33,685 nt of DNA from an uncultured Actinomycetes bacterium (GCA_937128055.1 CAKZMC010000051.1:1-33685); one strand, 5' to 3'. Counted from the stretch's first letter, positions 21,204 through 29,913 are shown. Program-made: numbers and translations. The notes: generated by a model not told the origin, from the letters alone.

Positions 21204-22757
21204 TCAGCAGCCGTACTGCGCCTTCAGCTCCTTCTTGAGCATCTTTCCCGTTGCGGTGCGCGGAAGCGCCTCCGCGAAGACGACCTTCTTGGGGATCTTG
21301 TACTTGGCGAGCTTGCCGCGGCAGAAGTCTATGACCTCCTCCTCGCTGAGCTCCACGCCCGGCGCGGGGACCACCACCGCCATGCCCACCTCGCCCCACT
21401 TCTCGTCCGCTATGCCGATGACCCCGGCGTCCGCGATCTTCTCAAAGGACATGAGGACGTCTTCCACCTCGGCGGGGTAAACGTTTTCGCCCCCGCTGAT
21501 GTACATGTCCTTCTTGCGGTCCATGAGGAAGAGATAGCCTTCCTCGTCGATGTAACCCATGTCCCCGGTATGCAGCCACCCCTCGGTGAAGGATTCCGCG
21601 GTGGCCTCCGGCAACCTCCAGTACTCGCGTATGACGTTGGGCCCCTTGACCCACACCTTGCCCATCTCGCCCCGGGGAAGTTCGTGCCCCTCCATGTCAA
21701 CCACCTTGATGTCGGTATGGAAGACGGGCTTGCCGCAGGACCCCAGCTTGCGGAGGGCATCCTCGGTGCGCAGGGCGGTTATGGCGGTCGCCGTTTACGT
21801 CATCCCGTAGCCCTGGTTGAAGGTGATGCCGTGCTTGAGCCATGTCTCGATGAGGGAGCAGGGGCATGGCGGCCCCCCGCGATGAAGAACCGCACGCTGG
21901 AATAATCGGTGCTTTCGAATTCCGGGACCTGCGTCATGAGCAGGAACATAACCGGGATGCCGAACATGAAGGTAACCCGCTCCCTCTCTATCAGCTGCAG
22001 GGCTTCTACGGGGTTGAAGAAGCGTTGCACCACCAGGGTGGCCCCCACGTACAGGGTGGGAAAGGCGGACACGGCCAGGCCCCCGATGTGGAAGAGGGGG
22101 GCGCGCTGGCGATGCTCACGTCGCCCGAGTCGAAGGCGTACATGTTTATGGAGTTTATGGCGTTCCATTGCGTGTTGCCGTGAAGGATGGCCGCGCCCTT
22201 CGGCTTCCCCGTGGTGCCGGAGGTGTACATGATGAACTGCACGTCGTCCATGGTGACCTTGGCGTCGGGAACCGGCTCCTCCTCCGCCTTGCCCGCGAGC
22301 AGGTCCTCGTAGAGCGGGTCCGAGGCGTCACCCCCTTCCAGCTCCCGCACGAAACGGGACATCCCGGCCACCTTACCCTTGAGCGTCAGGGCGCTTTCCG
22401 CGAACTCGGGAGAGTAGATCAAGCCCAGGGGCTCCGAATCGCTCAGGATGTACTCCAGCTCGGGCACGGCGAGGCGGAAGTTGAGGAGGACTATGATCGC
22501 GCCCAGCTTGCTCAGGGCGAGCAGCACTTCCAGGAAGACGTTGCTGTTGGCCATGAGCGCCGCGAAACGCGTCCCCTTCCTCACGCCCATCTCCTGGAAA
22601 GCGTGGGCCAGGCGGTTTATGCGCCGGTTGAACGCGTCCTTGCTGAGGGTCAGGTCCCCGTACTTGATGCAGGGCTCGTCAGGATAGCGCGCGGCCCAGC
22701 GCGTGGGCCACTCGCCGACGTTGATCTCGCTCCAGGCGGCACCATGGCACCATTCAT
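21204..22757 (-). pseudogene. Decayed long-chain acyl-CoA synthetase (AMP-forming)
   Basis: A full-length FadD-like gene (about 515 codons) is present only in pieces. Intact parts show the P-loop YTSGTTGKPKGA, APLFHIGGL, the WLHTGDMGYIDEEGYL hinge with RKKDMYISGGENVYPAEVE, and the C-terminal PRTATGKMLKKEL with the catalytic Lys. Lesions are an 8-bp tandem duplication at codons 3-6 (22738-22753), an indel in a C-run near 22096-22101, further indels near 21870-21885 around the GG-x-MPL segment, and a nonsense codon TAA (complement of 21795-21797) replacing the conserved Glu of GYGMTE. The start ATG is the complement of 22755-22757 behind AGGGGGG. Several independent lesions make simple sequencing error less likely, though homopolymer errors could explain one. 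Confidence 0.88.
22738..22753. repeat. 8-bp tandem duplication inside the synthetase pseudogene
   Basis: GGCACCAT occurs twice in direct contact (22738-22745, 22746-22753). Removing one copy joins the start codon to the family frame, giving MNGAAWSEINVG; with both copies the frame shifts and is followed by no usable start until codon 57 or so. It looks like a replication-slippage inactivation event. Confidence 0.85.
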
Positions 22758-22884
22758 CTCAATCCCCCCTGTTCTTATCGGTGCGTGCGGGTCGCGTACG
22801 CGTGCGGCAGCCGCTTGCGGGGAAAAAATGGCCTTGGCGGGCGGCAAAGGCCGGCCATGTATCCCTCTGGTTTCTCGCGCCCCC

Positions 22885-22912
22885 TTTAAACGGCGCCTCT
22901 CGCGTATATAAT
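22885..22912 (+). promoter_or_regulatory. Promoter giving a leaderless His-rich mRNA
   Basis: A perfect TATAAT at 22907-22912 lies six bases before ATG 22919, so the start site should fall on or next to the A of the start codon. TTTAAA at 22885-22890 (16-bp spacer) is a weak -35. No Shine-Dalgarno sequence is present. Leaderless mRNAs are common in actinobacteria. Confidence 0.65.
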
Positions 22913-22918
22913 GATAGC

Positions 22919-23314
22919 ATGAGCGAACACGAGGATAGATCGCCGCTGATCATGAAGGTGTCCCTGCGCCAGTCCCGCGGGAGGCTGCAGGCGGAGCAAC
23001 TCTCGCTGTCCCAGCTGGAAGCGCTGGCCTCACACCTCGGATGGGAGAGTATGGCCGCCGAGATCGCGGCGGCCAGGGAGGGCCTTTCCCATGCCGCGGC
23101 AAGGCTGGACGACGCCGTGGAGGAGGCGGTGAGGGCACAGGCGGAAGCGGCGCACGCCCACGCCCACACCCATGGCCACGAGCACGTGCACAGCCACCCC
23201 CATACTCACCCGCACGACCATGAGCATGAGGGTGAGGAGAAAGGCGTGCACTCCCACGAGCACTCCCACGTGCACGAGCACCTCCACGGGCACCCGCACG
23301 ACCACGAGCACTGA
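22919..23314 (+). CDS. Histidine-rich protein with (HX)n tail, probable metal binder
   Basis: The 131-residue cytoplasmic protein has a helical N-terminal part (about 1-78, rich in Ala, Glu, Leu, with LSLSQLEALASHLGWESMAAEIAAA) and a C-terminal tail of strictly alternating histidines: about 13 in the first block (79-103), a short EGEEKGV break, then 11 in the second (111-131). Such tails bind Ni, Zn, Cu or Co in chaperones and storage proteins, but the N-terminal domain matches no metallochaperone I know. ATG 22919 has no ribosome-binding site and sits at the predicted transcription start. It is divergent from the synthetase pseudogene and convergent with the DUF2207 gene (33-bp gap). Confidence 0.85.
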   Translation: MSEHEDRSPLIMKVSLRQSRGRLQAEQLSLSQLEALASHLGWESMAAEIAAAREGLSHAAARLDDAVEEAVRAQAEAAHAHAHTHGHEHVHSHPHTHPHDHEHEGEEKGVHSHEHSHVHEHLHGHPHDHEH

Positions 23315-23347
23315 GCACCCTGGGGCGCTGTGCCGGGTCCGCCCGCA

Positions 23348-25726
23348 TCAGCCGGCGGAGGAGCCGCCCCCGCCGAACCCGCCTCCGGAGGAACCGCCAC
23401 CGAAGCCGCCGCCACCGCCCGAGCTCCCCGTGGATTTGGGCGCGGAGGTCAGGGTGCGCTCCAGGCTTGAGGTCATGGAGTGCAGGGAGGAGGTGAAGGC
23501 GGCGAGGCTGAACGGGGTGCCCGCGCCCTCGTACCAGGCGGGGGGAGACGTGTAGATATCCCGGAACTTGCGCGCCCAGGTTTCCACCACCTCCAACACC
23601 ATGGCGTAGGGGAGGTTGCGCTCGAAGTAATCGGGGGTCATCCGCTCCAGCTCCTCCTTTTCCGCCGTGACGAGGTATTCCTTGAAGCCCTGCACGTGCT
23701 CGTAGGCCGCGGAGCCCTCACGGGTGCGGCGGGGCATGAACCACCCCACGGCCGCCACGATGACCCCTGCGGGCAGCAGTGCCGCGGCCGCGAGGCTGAA
23801 CCAACCCAGGTCGTACCATATATGGAGCAGCAGCAGGCAGGCGGCGGATACGGCGCAGAGGAGGAAGCCCCTGAGAATGTACCCACTGCGTACCCGCGCC
23901 GGATCCTTGTCGAAGAGGCCTTTTTTAAGGACCTCGTCCCGCACGCCATTGAGGATGTACCGCACGTGAACGTAGAATCTGTTGACTAGGTCATCCTCGG
24001 TCACGCTGTCGCCGGAGGAGAAGAGGGCCTCCAGGAGTTGCCGCTCGTAGGGCAGGAGGGAGGACGTGTCCGCCTGCAGGCGGCGGAAGCCGTAGACCTG
24101 GCGCCGGATGACGCCCCGCCTTTCCTCCTCGCGCAGGGTGAGGAAACCGCGGCGCGCCAGGTCGACGATGGTGGCGCTGATGTCCAGCACGCGCGTCTTC
24201 TCGCGCACGAGCATATCCATCATGGCCGGGGTGAGGTCCGGAGGCGGGTCGTAACGCACCGCCCTTGTGCCGCTGCGGCCGACGTCGCGCCCCTTGCGCC
24301 GCCACAGGAAGAGCATGGCCGCCAGCGTTAAGGCGAGCAGCGCGGAGGAGGAGGCGATGACCGCCGTCCCGCAGGCGCTGCCGTATTGCCAGGGGATCCT
24401 GACGGCATCGCGGGGAAAGGCGACGTCGATGGTGAAGGTGGTATAGGGGGCGATGTCCCTGGCGAGCCACCAGAGGAGGGCCCCTTCACGCCCGCTCTCG
24501 TGGTGCGAGGGCTGCGAGGCGAGATCGAGGTAATACTTCGTGCGCACCGCTTTCGGGTCGACTTCGGGAGGGAGGGAGACGGTGACGCGCGAGGATTTTA
24601 TGTTCACGGGGCGGTCGGAGGAGACGGCGTCCCAGTAGAGCCGCGCATAATCCGCGGCGAAGATAATGGCGCCGGTCATGCGGTATTCGACGACCCAGCC
24701 CTTAGTCTCGTCGCTGGCCTGGAATTCGATGCGTACCCTCTTGCCCTCCGAGAGGTTTTCCACGGACCAGAGGCTCTCGTCGTAGGGGTTGCCCGATAGG
24801 TCATAGACGGCTATATCGCGTATGCGCACTTTCCCGTAGGTCCTTCCCTCTTCGAAGACGGCCGGCACGCGGCTGAGGTCACGGTTGAGGAAGGAGAACG
24901 TGCCGTGGAAGTTGACCACCTGGGTCTCGCGGACGAGGAAGGAGGCGTCGGGGTTGACGGTGATGTCCACGTCGAAACGCTCGAACTCCCAGCTCTTTTC
25001 GCTGGCCTGGGCCTCTTCCCCTGGCTCGAAGAATCCCCTCCCCGCGAGATCCATGATGGATGCCGGCCAGGAACAGCGGATCTCGTAGGTGGAGTCGCTC
25101 CCAAGCCACCGCAGCTCGGCCACGGCCTGCCTGTCCCCCACCAGCCGCTTCTCGACCTGGCCGGTGTAGTTCTCCGTGCTTATCTCGAAACCTACGCTGG
25201 CGGGGTCGACGGGCGCGGGGAGCTCCAGGGTGACCGAGCTCTCCCCTACGGGAGAGGTGCGGCCGGTAGGGACTCCGTTCCAGACCAGCTCCACGCGGTC
25301 TCCCGCCACGGAGAGCGCGCCGAGCACGCTGTACTCGTAGATCACGGTGGTGTTCGGGGGCGCGTCCGTGCAGTGGAACCAGAGGGTGAAGCCCCCCTCG
25401 GAGCGCTCGTACTCCCACGTTCCCTCCGGCAAGGGCTCGCCGCCCCCGTCCAGGACCCTGGCCTCCTCGACGTATCCGTAGGATGCGGGCACGTTGAGGC
25501 CCACCCATCCCGAGGGATTCTCGAAATCGTAGGTGACCTTGTTGCGGACCAGCAGGGTGCCGTCGCTGTTCACGGTGAAATAGGAGTGAAAGGCCTGGTA
25601 GGTGTAGGAAGGCTGGGCGCAGGCGGGAGGCGCCAGGGCGCAGGCGGCCACGGTTGCCACGAGCAGGAGGGAAAGGATATGGCGAAGATGTTTCGCGCAG
25701 GCCGCCTCGCTGTCCCCTCTTTTCAT
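23348..25726 (-). CDS. DUF2207 membrane protein with duplicated ectodomain
   Basis: A 792-residue membrane protein. Residues 1-37 are a signal peptide (ILSLLLVATVAACALAPPACA). Two related extracellular DUF2207 domains follow (about 38-235 and 246-450), each with a YxxxHSYFTVNSDGTLLV-like strand and a late YEIR- or FTID-type strand. A transmembrane helix (about 452-476), a cytoplasmic part, a hydrophobic hairpin (about 625-670), a second cytoplasmic part and a Gly/Ser tail (GGGFGGGSSGGGFGGGG) complete it. Family members normally have one ectodomain. The function is unknown; the Gly-rich end after a conserved soluble domain is the hallmark of the YciQ-like group. ATG is the complement of 25724-25726. 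Confidence 0.87.
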   Translation of the reverse strand: MKRGDSEAACAKHLRHILSLLLVATVAACALAPPACAQPSYTYQAFHSYFTVNSDGTLLVRNKVTYDFENPSGWVGLNVPASYGYVEEARVLDGGGEPLPEGTWEYERSEGGFTLWFHCTDAPPNTTVIYEYSVLGALSVAGDRVELVWNGVPTGRTSPVGESSVTLELPAPVDPASVGFEISTENYTGQVEKRLVGDRQAVAELRWLGSDSTYEIRCSWPASIMDLAGRGFFEPGEEAQASEKSWEFERFDVDITVNPDASFLVRETQVVNFHGTFSFLNRDLSRVPAVFEEGRTYGKVRIRDIAVYDLSGNPYDESLWSVENLSEGKRVRIEFQASDETKGWVVEYRMTGAIIFAADYARLYWDAVSSDRPVNIKSSRVTVSLPPEVDPKAVRTKYYLDLASQPSHHESGREGALLWWLARDIAPYTTFTIDVAFPRDAVRIPWQYGSACGTAVIASSSALLALTLAAMLFLWRRKGRDVGRSGTRAVRYDPPPDLTPAMMDMLVREKTRVLDISATIVDLARRGFLTLREEERRGVIRRQVYGFRRLQADTSSLLPYERQLLEALFSSGDSVTEDDLVNRFYVHVRYILNGVRDEVLKKGLFDKDPARVRSGYILRGFLLCAVSAACLLLLHIWYDLGWFSLAAAALLPAGVIVAAVGWFMPRRTREGSAAYEHVQGFKEYLVTAEKEELERMTPDYFERNLPYAMVLEVVETWARKFRDIYTSPPAWYEGAGTPFSLAAFTSSLHSMTSSLERTLTSAPKSTGSSGGGGGFGGGSSGGGFGGGGSSAG

Positions 25727-25758
25727 GTTTGCACCTTAAGGAAAAGTCGATCCCACTG

Positions 25759-25793
25759 AGGCCATTTAACCACATGAGTAGGCCATTTCACCA
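25759..25793. promoter_or_regulatory. Direct repeat AGGCCATTTNACCA, 21-bp period
   Basis: AGGCCATTTAACCA (25759-25772) and AGGCCATTTCACCA (25780-25793) are identical except for one base and are spaced 21 bp centre to centre, two helical turns. They sit in the 208-bp region between the divergent DUF2207 and metallo-hydrolase genes, 32-67 bp from the DUF2207 start. That geometry suits a regulator binding the same DNA face twice. Confidence 0.6.
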
Positions 25794-25861
25794 GCACTTT
25801 CAAGATGCGGCGGCGGCTATGTGCGCGGCGGTCAGCCGGCCCCGCAGACGAGGTACGCGCT

Positions 25862-25867
25862 TATAAT
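25862..25867 (+). promoter_or_regulatory. -10 box for the metallo-hydrolase gene
   Basis: A perfect TATAAT 68 bp before ATG 25935 in very GC-rich DNA. No good -35 at 16-18 bp; an activator acting through the direct repeats at 25759-25793 might compensate, although their distance (about 70 bp upstream) is large. Confidence 0.4.
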
Positions 25868-25934
25868 GAAAGGGCGGAGGCGGCGCGGCAAGGCGCCCGG
25901 GTCGGGAGGGCACCGGGCGGGAAAGGAGAAGGAC

Positions 25935-26783
25935 ATGCGAGAGGTGAGGATATGGGTGCTCAGCGACAACACGGCAGCCCCCCCGGTCTTTCTGGCCGAG
26001 CACGGCCTTTCCCTCTTGTTGGAGGTGGAGGGGAAGAGGTACCTGCTGGACACCGGGCAGGGGGAAGTGGCCGTGCGCAACGCCGAGCGCATGGGCGTTG
26101 ACCTGCGCGGGGTAGAGGCCATTATCCTCTCCCACGGGCACTACGACCACACGGCAGGGCTGCCCCAGGCGCTGCGGCGCACCGGTCCCTGCCGGGTGAT
26201 ATGCCACCCCGCGGCGCTACATGCTAAATATTACCAATTGGGGGAGATAAGGCGCCATATCGGCATTCCCTGGCGCCGGGATTACCTCGTGGCCAACGGA
26301 GCCGCCTTCGGGGAGAGCACGGGGCCCACATTGCTGGCGGAAGGGGTGTGGGTGACGGGGGAGATCCCGCGCCGCACGGATTACGAACCCGGGGATCCCA
26401 ACCTCAAGTGCGAGGTGGACGGGGTTCTGGAAGTCGACCCTTTGCTGGATGACCAGGCGGTGGTGGTGGACACCGGGGAAGGCCTGGTGGTGGTGTTGGG
26501 CTGCGCGCACGCCGGGGCTATGAACACCTGCCTGTACGCACGCGAGATAAGCGGGGTGGAGAGGATCCTGGCGGTGGTGGGAGGATCGCACCTGGCATTC
26601 CTGGGGCGGGAACAGTTGCTGCGGACCATCGAGGAGCTGCGGGCCATGGACCCGGCGAGGCTGGCCTTCTCGCACTGCACGGGACAGGCCGCGGCGCTGG
26701 AGCTGGCCACCACTTTCGGCGACCGCTTCATCTTCAACCAGACGGGCACCTGCCTGACGCTGGATGCTTCCCTGCTCGGCTGA
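25935..26783 (+). CDS. Metallo-beta-lactamase-fold hydrolase (COG1237 type)
   Basis: The 282-residue cytoplasmic protein has the metal motif SHGHYDHTAGL (HxHxDH at 67-72), an early LLDTGQG strand and the later GCAHAGAMNTCLYAREISGVERI then VVGGSHL, characteristic of the MJ0301/COG1237 group. Archaeal members of that group include a methanopterin-pathway enzyme that forms dihydropterin ribofuranosyl-aminobenzene phosphate; bacterial ones are mostly uncharacterised, so I do not assign that reaction here. ATG 25935 follows AAAGGAGAAGG. It is divergent from the DUF2207 gene and probably shares its control region. Confidence 0.87.
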   Translation: MREVRIWVLSDNTAAPPVFLAEHGLSLLLEVEGKRYLLDTGQGEVAVRNAERMGVDLRGVEAIILSHGHYDHTAGLPQALRRTGPCRVICHPAALHAKYYQLGEIRRHIGIPWRRDYLVANGAAFGESTGPTLLAEGVWVTGEIPRRTDYEPGDPNLKCEVDGVLEVDPLLDDQAVVVDTGEGLVVVLGCAHAGAMNTCLYAREISGVERILAVVGGSHLAFLGREQLLRTIEELRAMDPARLAFSHCTGQAAALELATTFGDRFIFNQTGTCLTLDASLLG

Positions 26784-26830
26784 TCGCGAGCCGGCGGCGG
26801 CGCATGAAGGTTTCGTGTACGAACGGGTAG

Positions 26831-26836
26831 TATACT
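26831..26836 (+). promoter_or_regulatory. Possible -10 box for the SDR gene
   Basis: TATACT about 62 bp before ATG 26898, in a short AT-rich island of the 114-bp gap. No matching -35 at a normal distance, so this is a weak call. Confidence 0.3.
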
Positions 26837-26897
26837 ATTGCCGTAGCCGGTCGGGTGCGCAGGACTTGTCGAAACAGCGGCAACGCGAAGGAGGTCG

Positions 26898-27674
26898 ATG
26901 GAGTTGTACAAGGAGAAGTTCTCCCTGCAGGACAAGGTGGCCATCATCACCGGGGGCAGCCGGGGCATAGGCAAGGCCATAGCCGAGGGATTCGCGGAGA
27001 TGGGTGCCAAGGTGGTGCTGGCCAGCCGCAAGGCGGAAGCCCTGGAGGAAGTGAGAAAGGGCATCGAGGAGAGGGGAGGGGAGGCCTACGTCATCCCCAC
27101 CCACATGGGAGACATGGAGGGCATCGAAAGGCTGGTTCAGGGAACCCTGGAAAAATATGGTACGATAGACATACTGGTGAACAACGCGGCCACCAACCCC
27201 GTCTTCTGCAGCACCGCCGAGATAGAGGAACCCGCCTGGAACAAGATCATGGACGTCAACGCGAAGGGGGTCTTCTTCCTCACCCAGAAGGTGGGCAAGG
27301 TCATGTGCGAGAAGGGGTCGGGCTCGGTGATCAACGTGTCCTCCGAGGCGGGGTTCTGCCCCACCCCCCTCCTGGGAGTCTACTCCGTATCCAAGGCGGC
27401 GGTGAACATGCTCACCAAGGTCTTCGCCCAGGAGTGGGGCTCCCGGGGCGTGCGGGTGAACGGCATTGCCCCCGGGCTGGTGCGCACGCATTTCAGCCAG
27501 GCACTGTGGGACAACGAGGCCATATTGAACGCGGCCTTGGCCTCCATCCCTCTGGGAAGGATCGCGGAGCCGGAGGAGATAGTGGGGCTGGCCATCTACC
27601 TGGCCTCAGACGCCTCAAGCTACGTGACGGGCCAGGTCTTCCTGGTGGACGGCGGCCGCGAAGTCTCCGCATGA
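26898..27674 (+). CDS. Short-chain dehydrogenase/reductase
   Basis: The 258-residue NAD(P)-dependent oxidoreductase has a Rossmann motif TGGSRGIGKA (18-27), NNAATN, and the catalytic NVSSEAG...Y162-S-V-S-K166 with Ser149. Its C-terminal region (RIAEPEEIVGLAIYLASDAS then YVTGQVFLVDGGR) is classical. An Arg pair after the first strand (ASRK, 42-45) suggests NADPH preference. The substrate is unknown; neighbours point to hydroxyacyl-CoA or oxoacyl chemistry. ATG 26898 follows GAAGGAGG. A 238-bp GC-rich gap with no evident gene separates it from the next one. Confidence 0.92.
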   Translation: MELYKEKFSLQDKVAIITGGSRGIGKAIAEGFAEMGAKVVLASRKAEALEEVRKGIEERGGEAYVIPTHMGDMEGIERLVQGTLEKYGTIDILVNNAATNPVFCSTAEIEEPAWNKIMDVNAKGVFFLTQKVGKVMCEKGSGSVINVSSEAGFCPTPLLGVYSVSKAAVNMLTKVFAQEWGSRGVRVNGIAPGLVRTHFSQALWDNEAILNAALASIPLGRIAEPEEIVGLAIYLASDASSYVTGQVFLVDGGREVSA

Positions 27675-27912
27675 GCGGCGGTGACCGCAACCCTTCCGCT
27701 GCGGTGTCGCATGGCGCCTGCCGCCCGCGGCGGTGCCGTATTCCGCCGCGGGAAGCGCAAGGATATATGGAACGGGCACCGGGAGGCCGGGCGGAGCGGG
27801 GCCGGTCAAATGAGAGAAGGCCGCCGCGCGAGCGCCCTTGAAGGGACTGCGGAGGGGCGGTCCGCGGCGGGAAGCGCGCGTTGGGGACCCGATGGAGGGA
27901 GGCAAGGGTGAG
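27675..27912 (+). other. Intergenic region between the SDR and the dienoyl-CoA-reductase-like gene
   Basis: GC-rich and without a convincing gene or promoter. Frames through it read as low-complexity Arg/Gly/Pro sequence. GGGAGG at 27898-27902 serves the downstream start. Confidence 0.4.
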
Positions 27913-29913
27913 TTGAACCTGCAGGGAGGAGAGGAGAAAGGGCAGAAGGGAGCAGCGGGAGGAACGGGCCTCTGGGACCCCGTGCGCCTGGGCGGCCTCG
28001 CGCTGCGCAACCGTGCGGTGATGCCGGCCATGGGCACCGGCTACGCCTCGCGGGACGGCCGGGTCACCCCGCGGTTGCTGGCCTACCTCAGGCGGCGCGC
28101 GGAAGGAGGGGCCGGGATGGTCATCAGCGAGGTCCTGGCGGTGCACCCCTTGGGCAAGGCCCTGCCTCTCCAGCTGGGCATCTATGAGGATTCCTTCCTC
28201 CCCGGCCTGGCGGAGCTGGCCTCCACGATAAAGGGTGCGGGGGCGGCGGCGGTGGCGCAGCTGCACCACGCCGGACGGGAGACCTTTCCCCAGGTGATCG
28301 GCGGCCAGCCCGTGGCGCCTTCCGCCGTCCCCAGCCGAGCCATGGGGCAGATGCCGCGCGCTCTCGCGCGGGAGGAGATCTCGGAACTGGTGACGTGTTA
28401 CGCGGCGGCGGCCAGGCGGGCCAGGGAAGCCGGGTTCGACGCGGTGGAGGTGCACGGGGCCCACGGTTACCTGGTAAACCAGTTCCTCTCGCCGTACTCC
28501 AACCACCGCGAAGACGAGTACGGGGGCGACGCGGAGGGGCGCTTCCGCTTCGCGCGCGAGGTGGTGCGCGGGATCAAGCGCGCGACTGGCCGCGATTTCC
28601 CCGTCATCTTCCGCTTTTCCGCGTGCGAGGACGTTAAGGGGGGCTATGACCTGGACTACGTGCTTCCCTTGCTCTCCCTTCTGGAAGAGGAGGGAGTGGA
28701 TGCCTTCCACGTCTCGCGGGGGGTTTACGACTCACCCGGCAACCCCACCTGCCCCGGCTTCCACTACCCGGCGGGCATCAACGTGGAGAACGCCGCGAGG
28801 GTGAAGGGGACGGTCGGCGTGCCCGTCATCGTGGTGGGGAAGCTGCATGATCCGCGCGACGCGGATGAGGTCATCCGCAAGGGGCAGGCCGACCTGGTGG
28901 CCTTCGGCAGGCAACACCTGGCGGACCCGCACTTCCTCGCCAAGGCGGCGGAGGGCAGGTACGGCGACATACGCTTCTGTATCTCCTGCAACCAGGGGTG
29001 CATCGAGCGCCTCTCCCTGGAGTTCGCCCCCCTCGCCTGTTCCATCAACCCGGAGTGCGGCAACGAATGGAAGCGGCGCGGCGAACCGCCTGCCTGCCGG
29101 GGACCCTTCCTCGTCCTGGGGGCGGGGCCGGCCGGACTGCAGGCGGCCATCACGCTGGGTGAGGCGGGGGCGGAGGCGCTGGTGCTGGAGAGGGAGGAAG
29201 AGCCCGGCGGGCAGCTGCGTGCGGCCTCCCGGCCGCCGCACAAGGAGTCCCTCGCTGCCTGGACGGCGTGGGCCTGCGCCAGGCTGGAGTCGCTGGGCGT
29301 GGAGGTGCGCACGGGATGCGGCGAATGGCGGCGGTTGTTGGAGGAAGGCGCGTGGGAGGGAGTGGTGGCCGCAAGCGGCTCGCGGCCACTCCTACCCCCT
29401 GTGCCCGGCAACGAGCTGCCCATCAATGCGGAGGCGCGCGAGGTATTGCTGGGAAAGCGCGCCCCAGGCGAGAGGGTGGTGATCGTGGGCGCCGGTCCCG
29501 TGGGCATGGAGACGGCGCACTTTCTCCTGGCGAAGGGACACCGCGTCACCGTGGTGGAGGAGGCGGAGGCGCCTCCCCTCTCTCCACTCACCTCTCACGG
29601 CTATTTCCTGCACCGTCTCCTGAGAGAGAAAGGGGAGCTGCGGCTGGGGGCCCGCGTTTGCGAGGTTACGGCCGAGGGAGCCGTCATACAGCAACGGGGA
29701 GGACGCGAGACGTTGCGTGCGGATACCGTGCTCTGGGCGGCGGGGGCTGTCCCCGAGAGGGGCCCGCGGGAGGCAGCCGCGGGGCTCGGCTTGCGCGTGG
29801 CGGAGGCGGGGGACGCCGTGTCGCCGCGGCGCCTGCTGGAGGCGGTGCACGAGGGAGCGGAGGCGGCGGAGGCACTCCTGTACGGCGAGGAGGGGGACGG
29901 GATGCCCGCGTAG
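27913..29913 (+). CDS. 2,4-dienoyl-CoA reductase-like flavoprotein (FadH/Old Yellow Enzyme family)
   Basis: A multidomain iron-sulfur flavoprotein of about 666 residues. The N-terminal FMN barrel contains LHHAGRE and VEVHGAHGYLVNQFLSPYSN; a 4Fe-4S site follows, CISCNQGC with a fourth Cys at about 376 (C356, C359, C363, C376). The C-terminal half has an FAD motif VLGAGPAGLQAAI and a nucleotide motif VIVGAGPVGMETAHFL. E. coli FadH has this architecture and reduces 2,4-dienoyl-CoA with NADPH; relatives act on enoates and other unsaturated compounds, so the substrate is open. TTG 27913 is ten bases after GGGAGG; ATG 27892 in frame is the alternative and lacks a site. Confidence 0.88.
   Translation: MNLQGGEEKGQKGAAGGTGLWDPVRLGGLALRNRAVMPAMGTGYASRDGRVTPRLLAYLRRRAEGGAGMVISEVLAVHPLGKALPLQLGIYEDSFLPGLAELASTIKGAGAAAVAQLHHAGRETFPQVIGGQPVAPSAVPSRAMGQMPRALAREEISELVTCYAAAARRAREAGFDAVEVHGAHGYLVNQFLSPYSNHREDEYGGDAEGRFRFAREVVRGIKRATGRDFPVIFRFSACEDVKGGYDLDYVLPLLSLLEEEGVDAFHVSRGVYDSPGNPTCPGFHYPAGINVENAARVKGTVGVPVIVVGKLHDPRDADEVIRKGQADLVAFGRQHLADPHFLAKAAEGRYGDIRFCISCNQGCIERLSLEFAPLACSINPECGNEWKRRGEPPACRGPFLVLGAGPAGLQAAITLGEAGAEALVLEREEEPGGQLRAASRPPHKESLAAWTAWACARLESLGVEVRTGCGEWRRLLEEGAWEGVVAASGSRPLLPPVPGNELPINAEAREVLLGKRAPGERVVIVGAGPVGMETAHFLLAKGHRVTVVEEAEAPPLSPLTSHGYFLHRLLREKGELRLGARVCEVTAEGAVIQQRGGRETLRADTVLWAAGAVPERGPREAAAGLGLRVAEAGDAVSPRRLLEAVHEGAEAAEALLYGEEGDGMPA

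Noticed and set aside
23159-23314. CRISPR-like or satellite repeat in the CAC-rich tract
   Set aside because: The periodicity comes from alternating His codons in a coding frame; there are no regular repeat-spacer units.
22994-23348. Pro/Gly/His-rich minus-strand frames opposite the His-rich gene
   Set aside because: These are antisense to the alternating His codons (CAC/CAT read as GTG/ATG), giving artificial Val/Met repeats; no signals support them.
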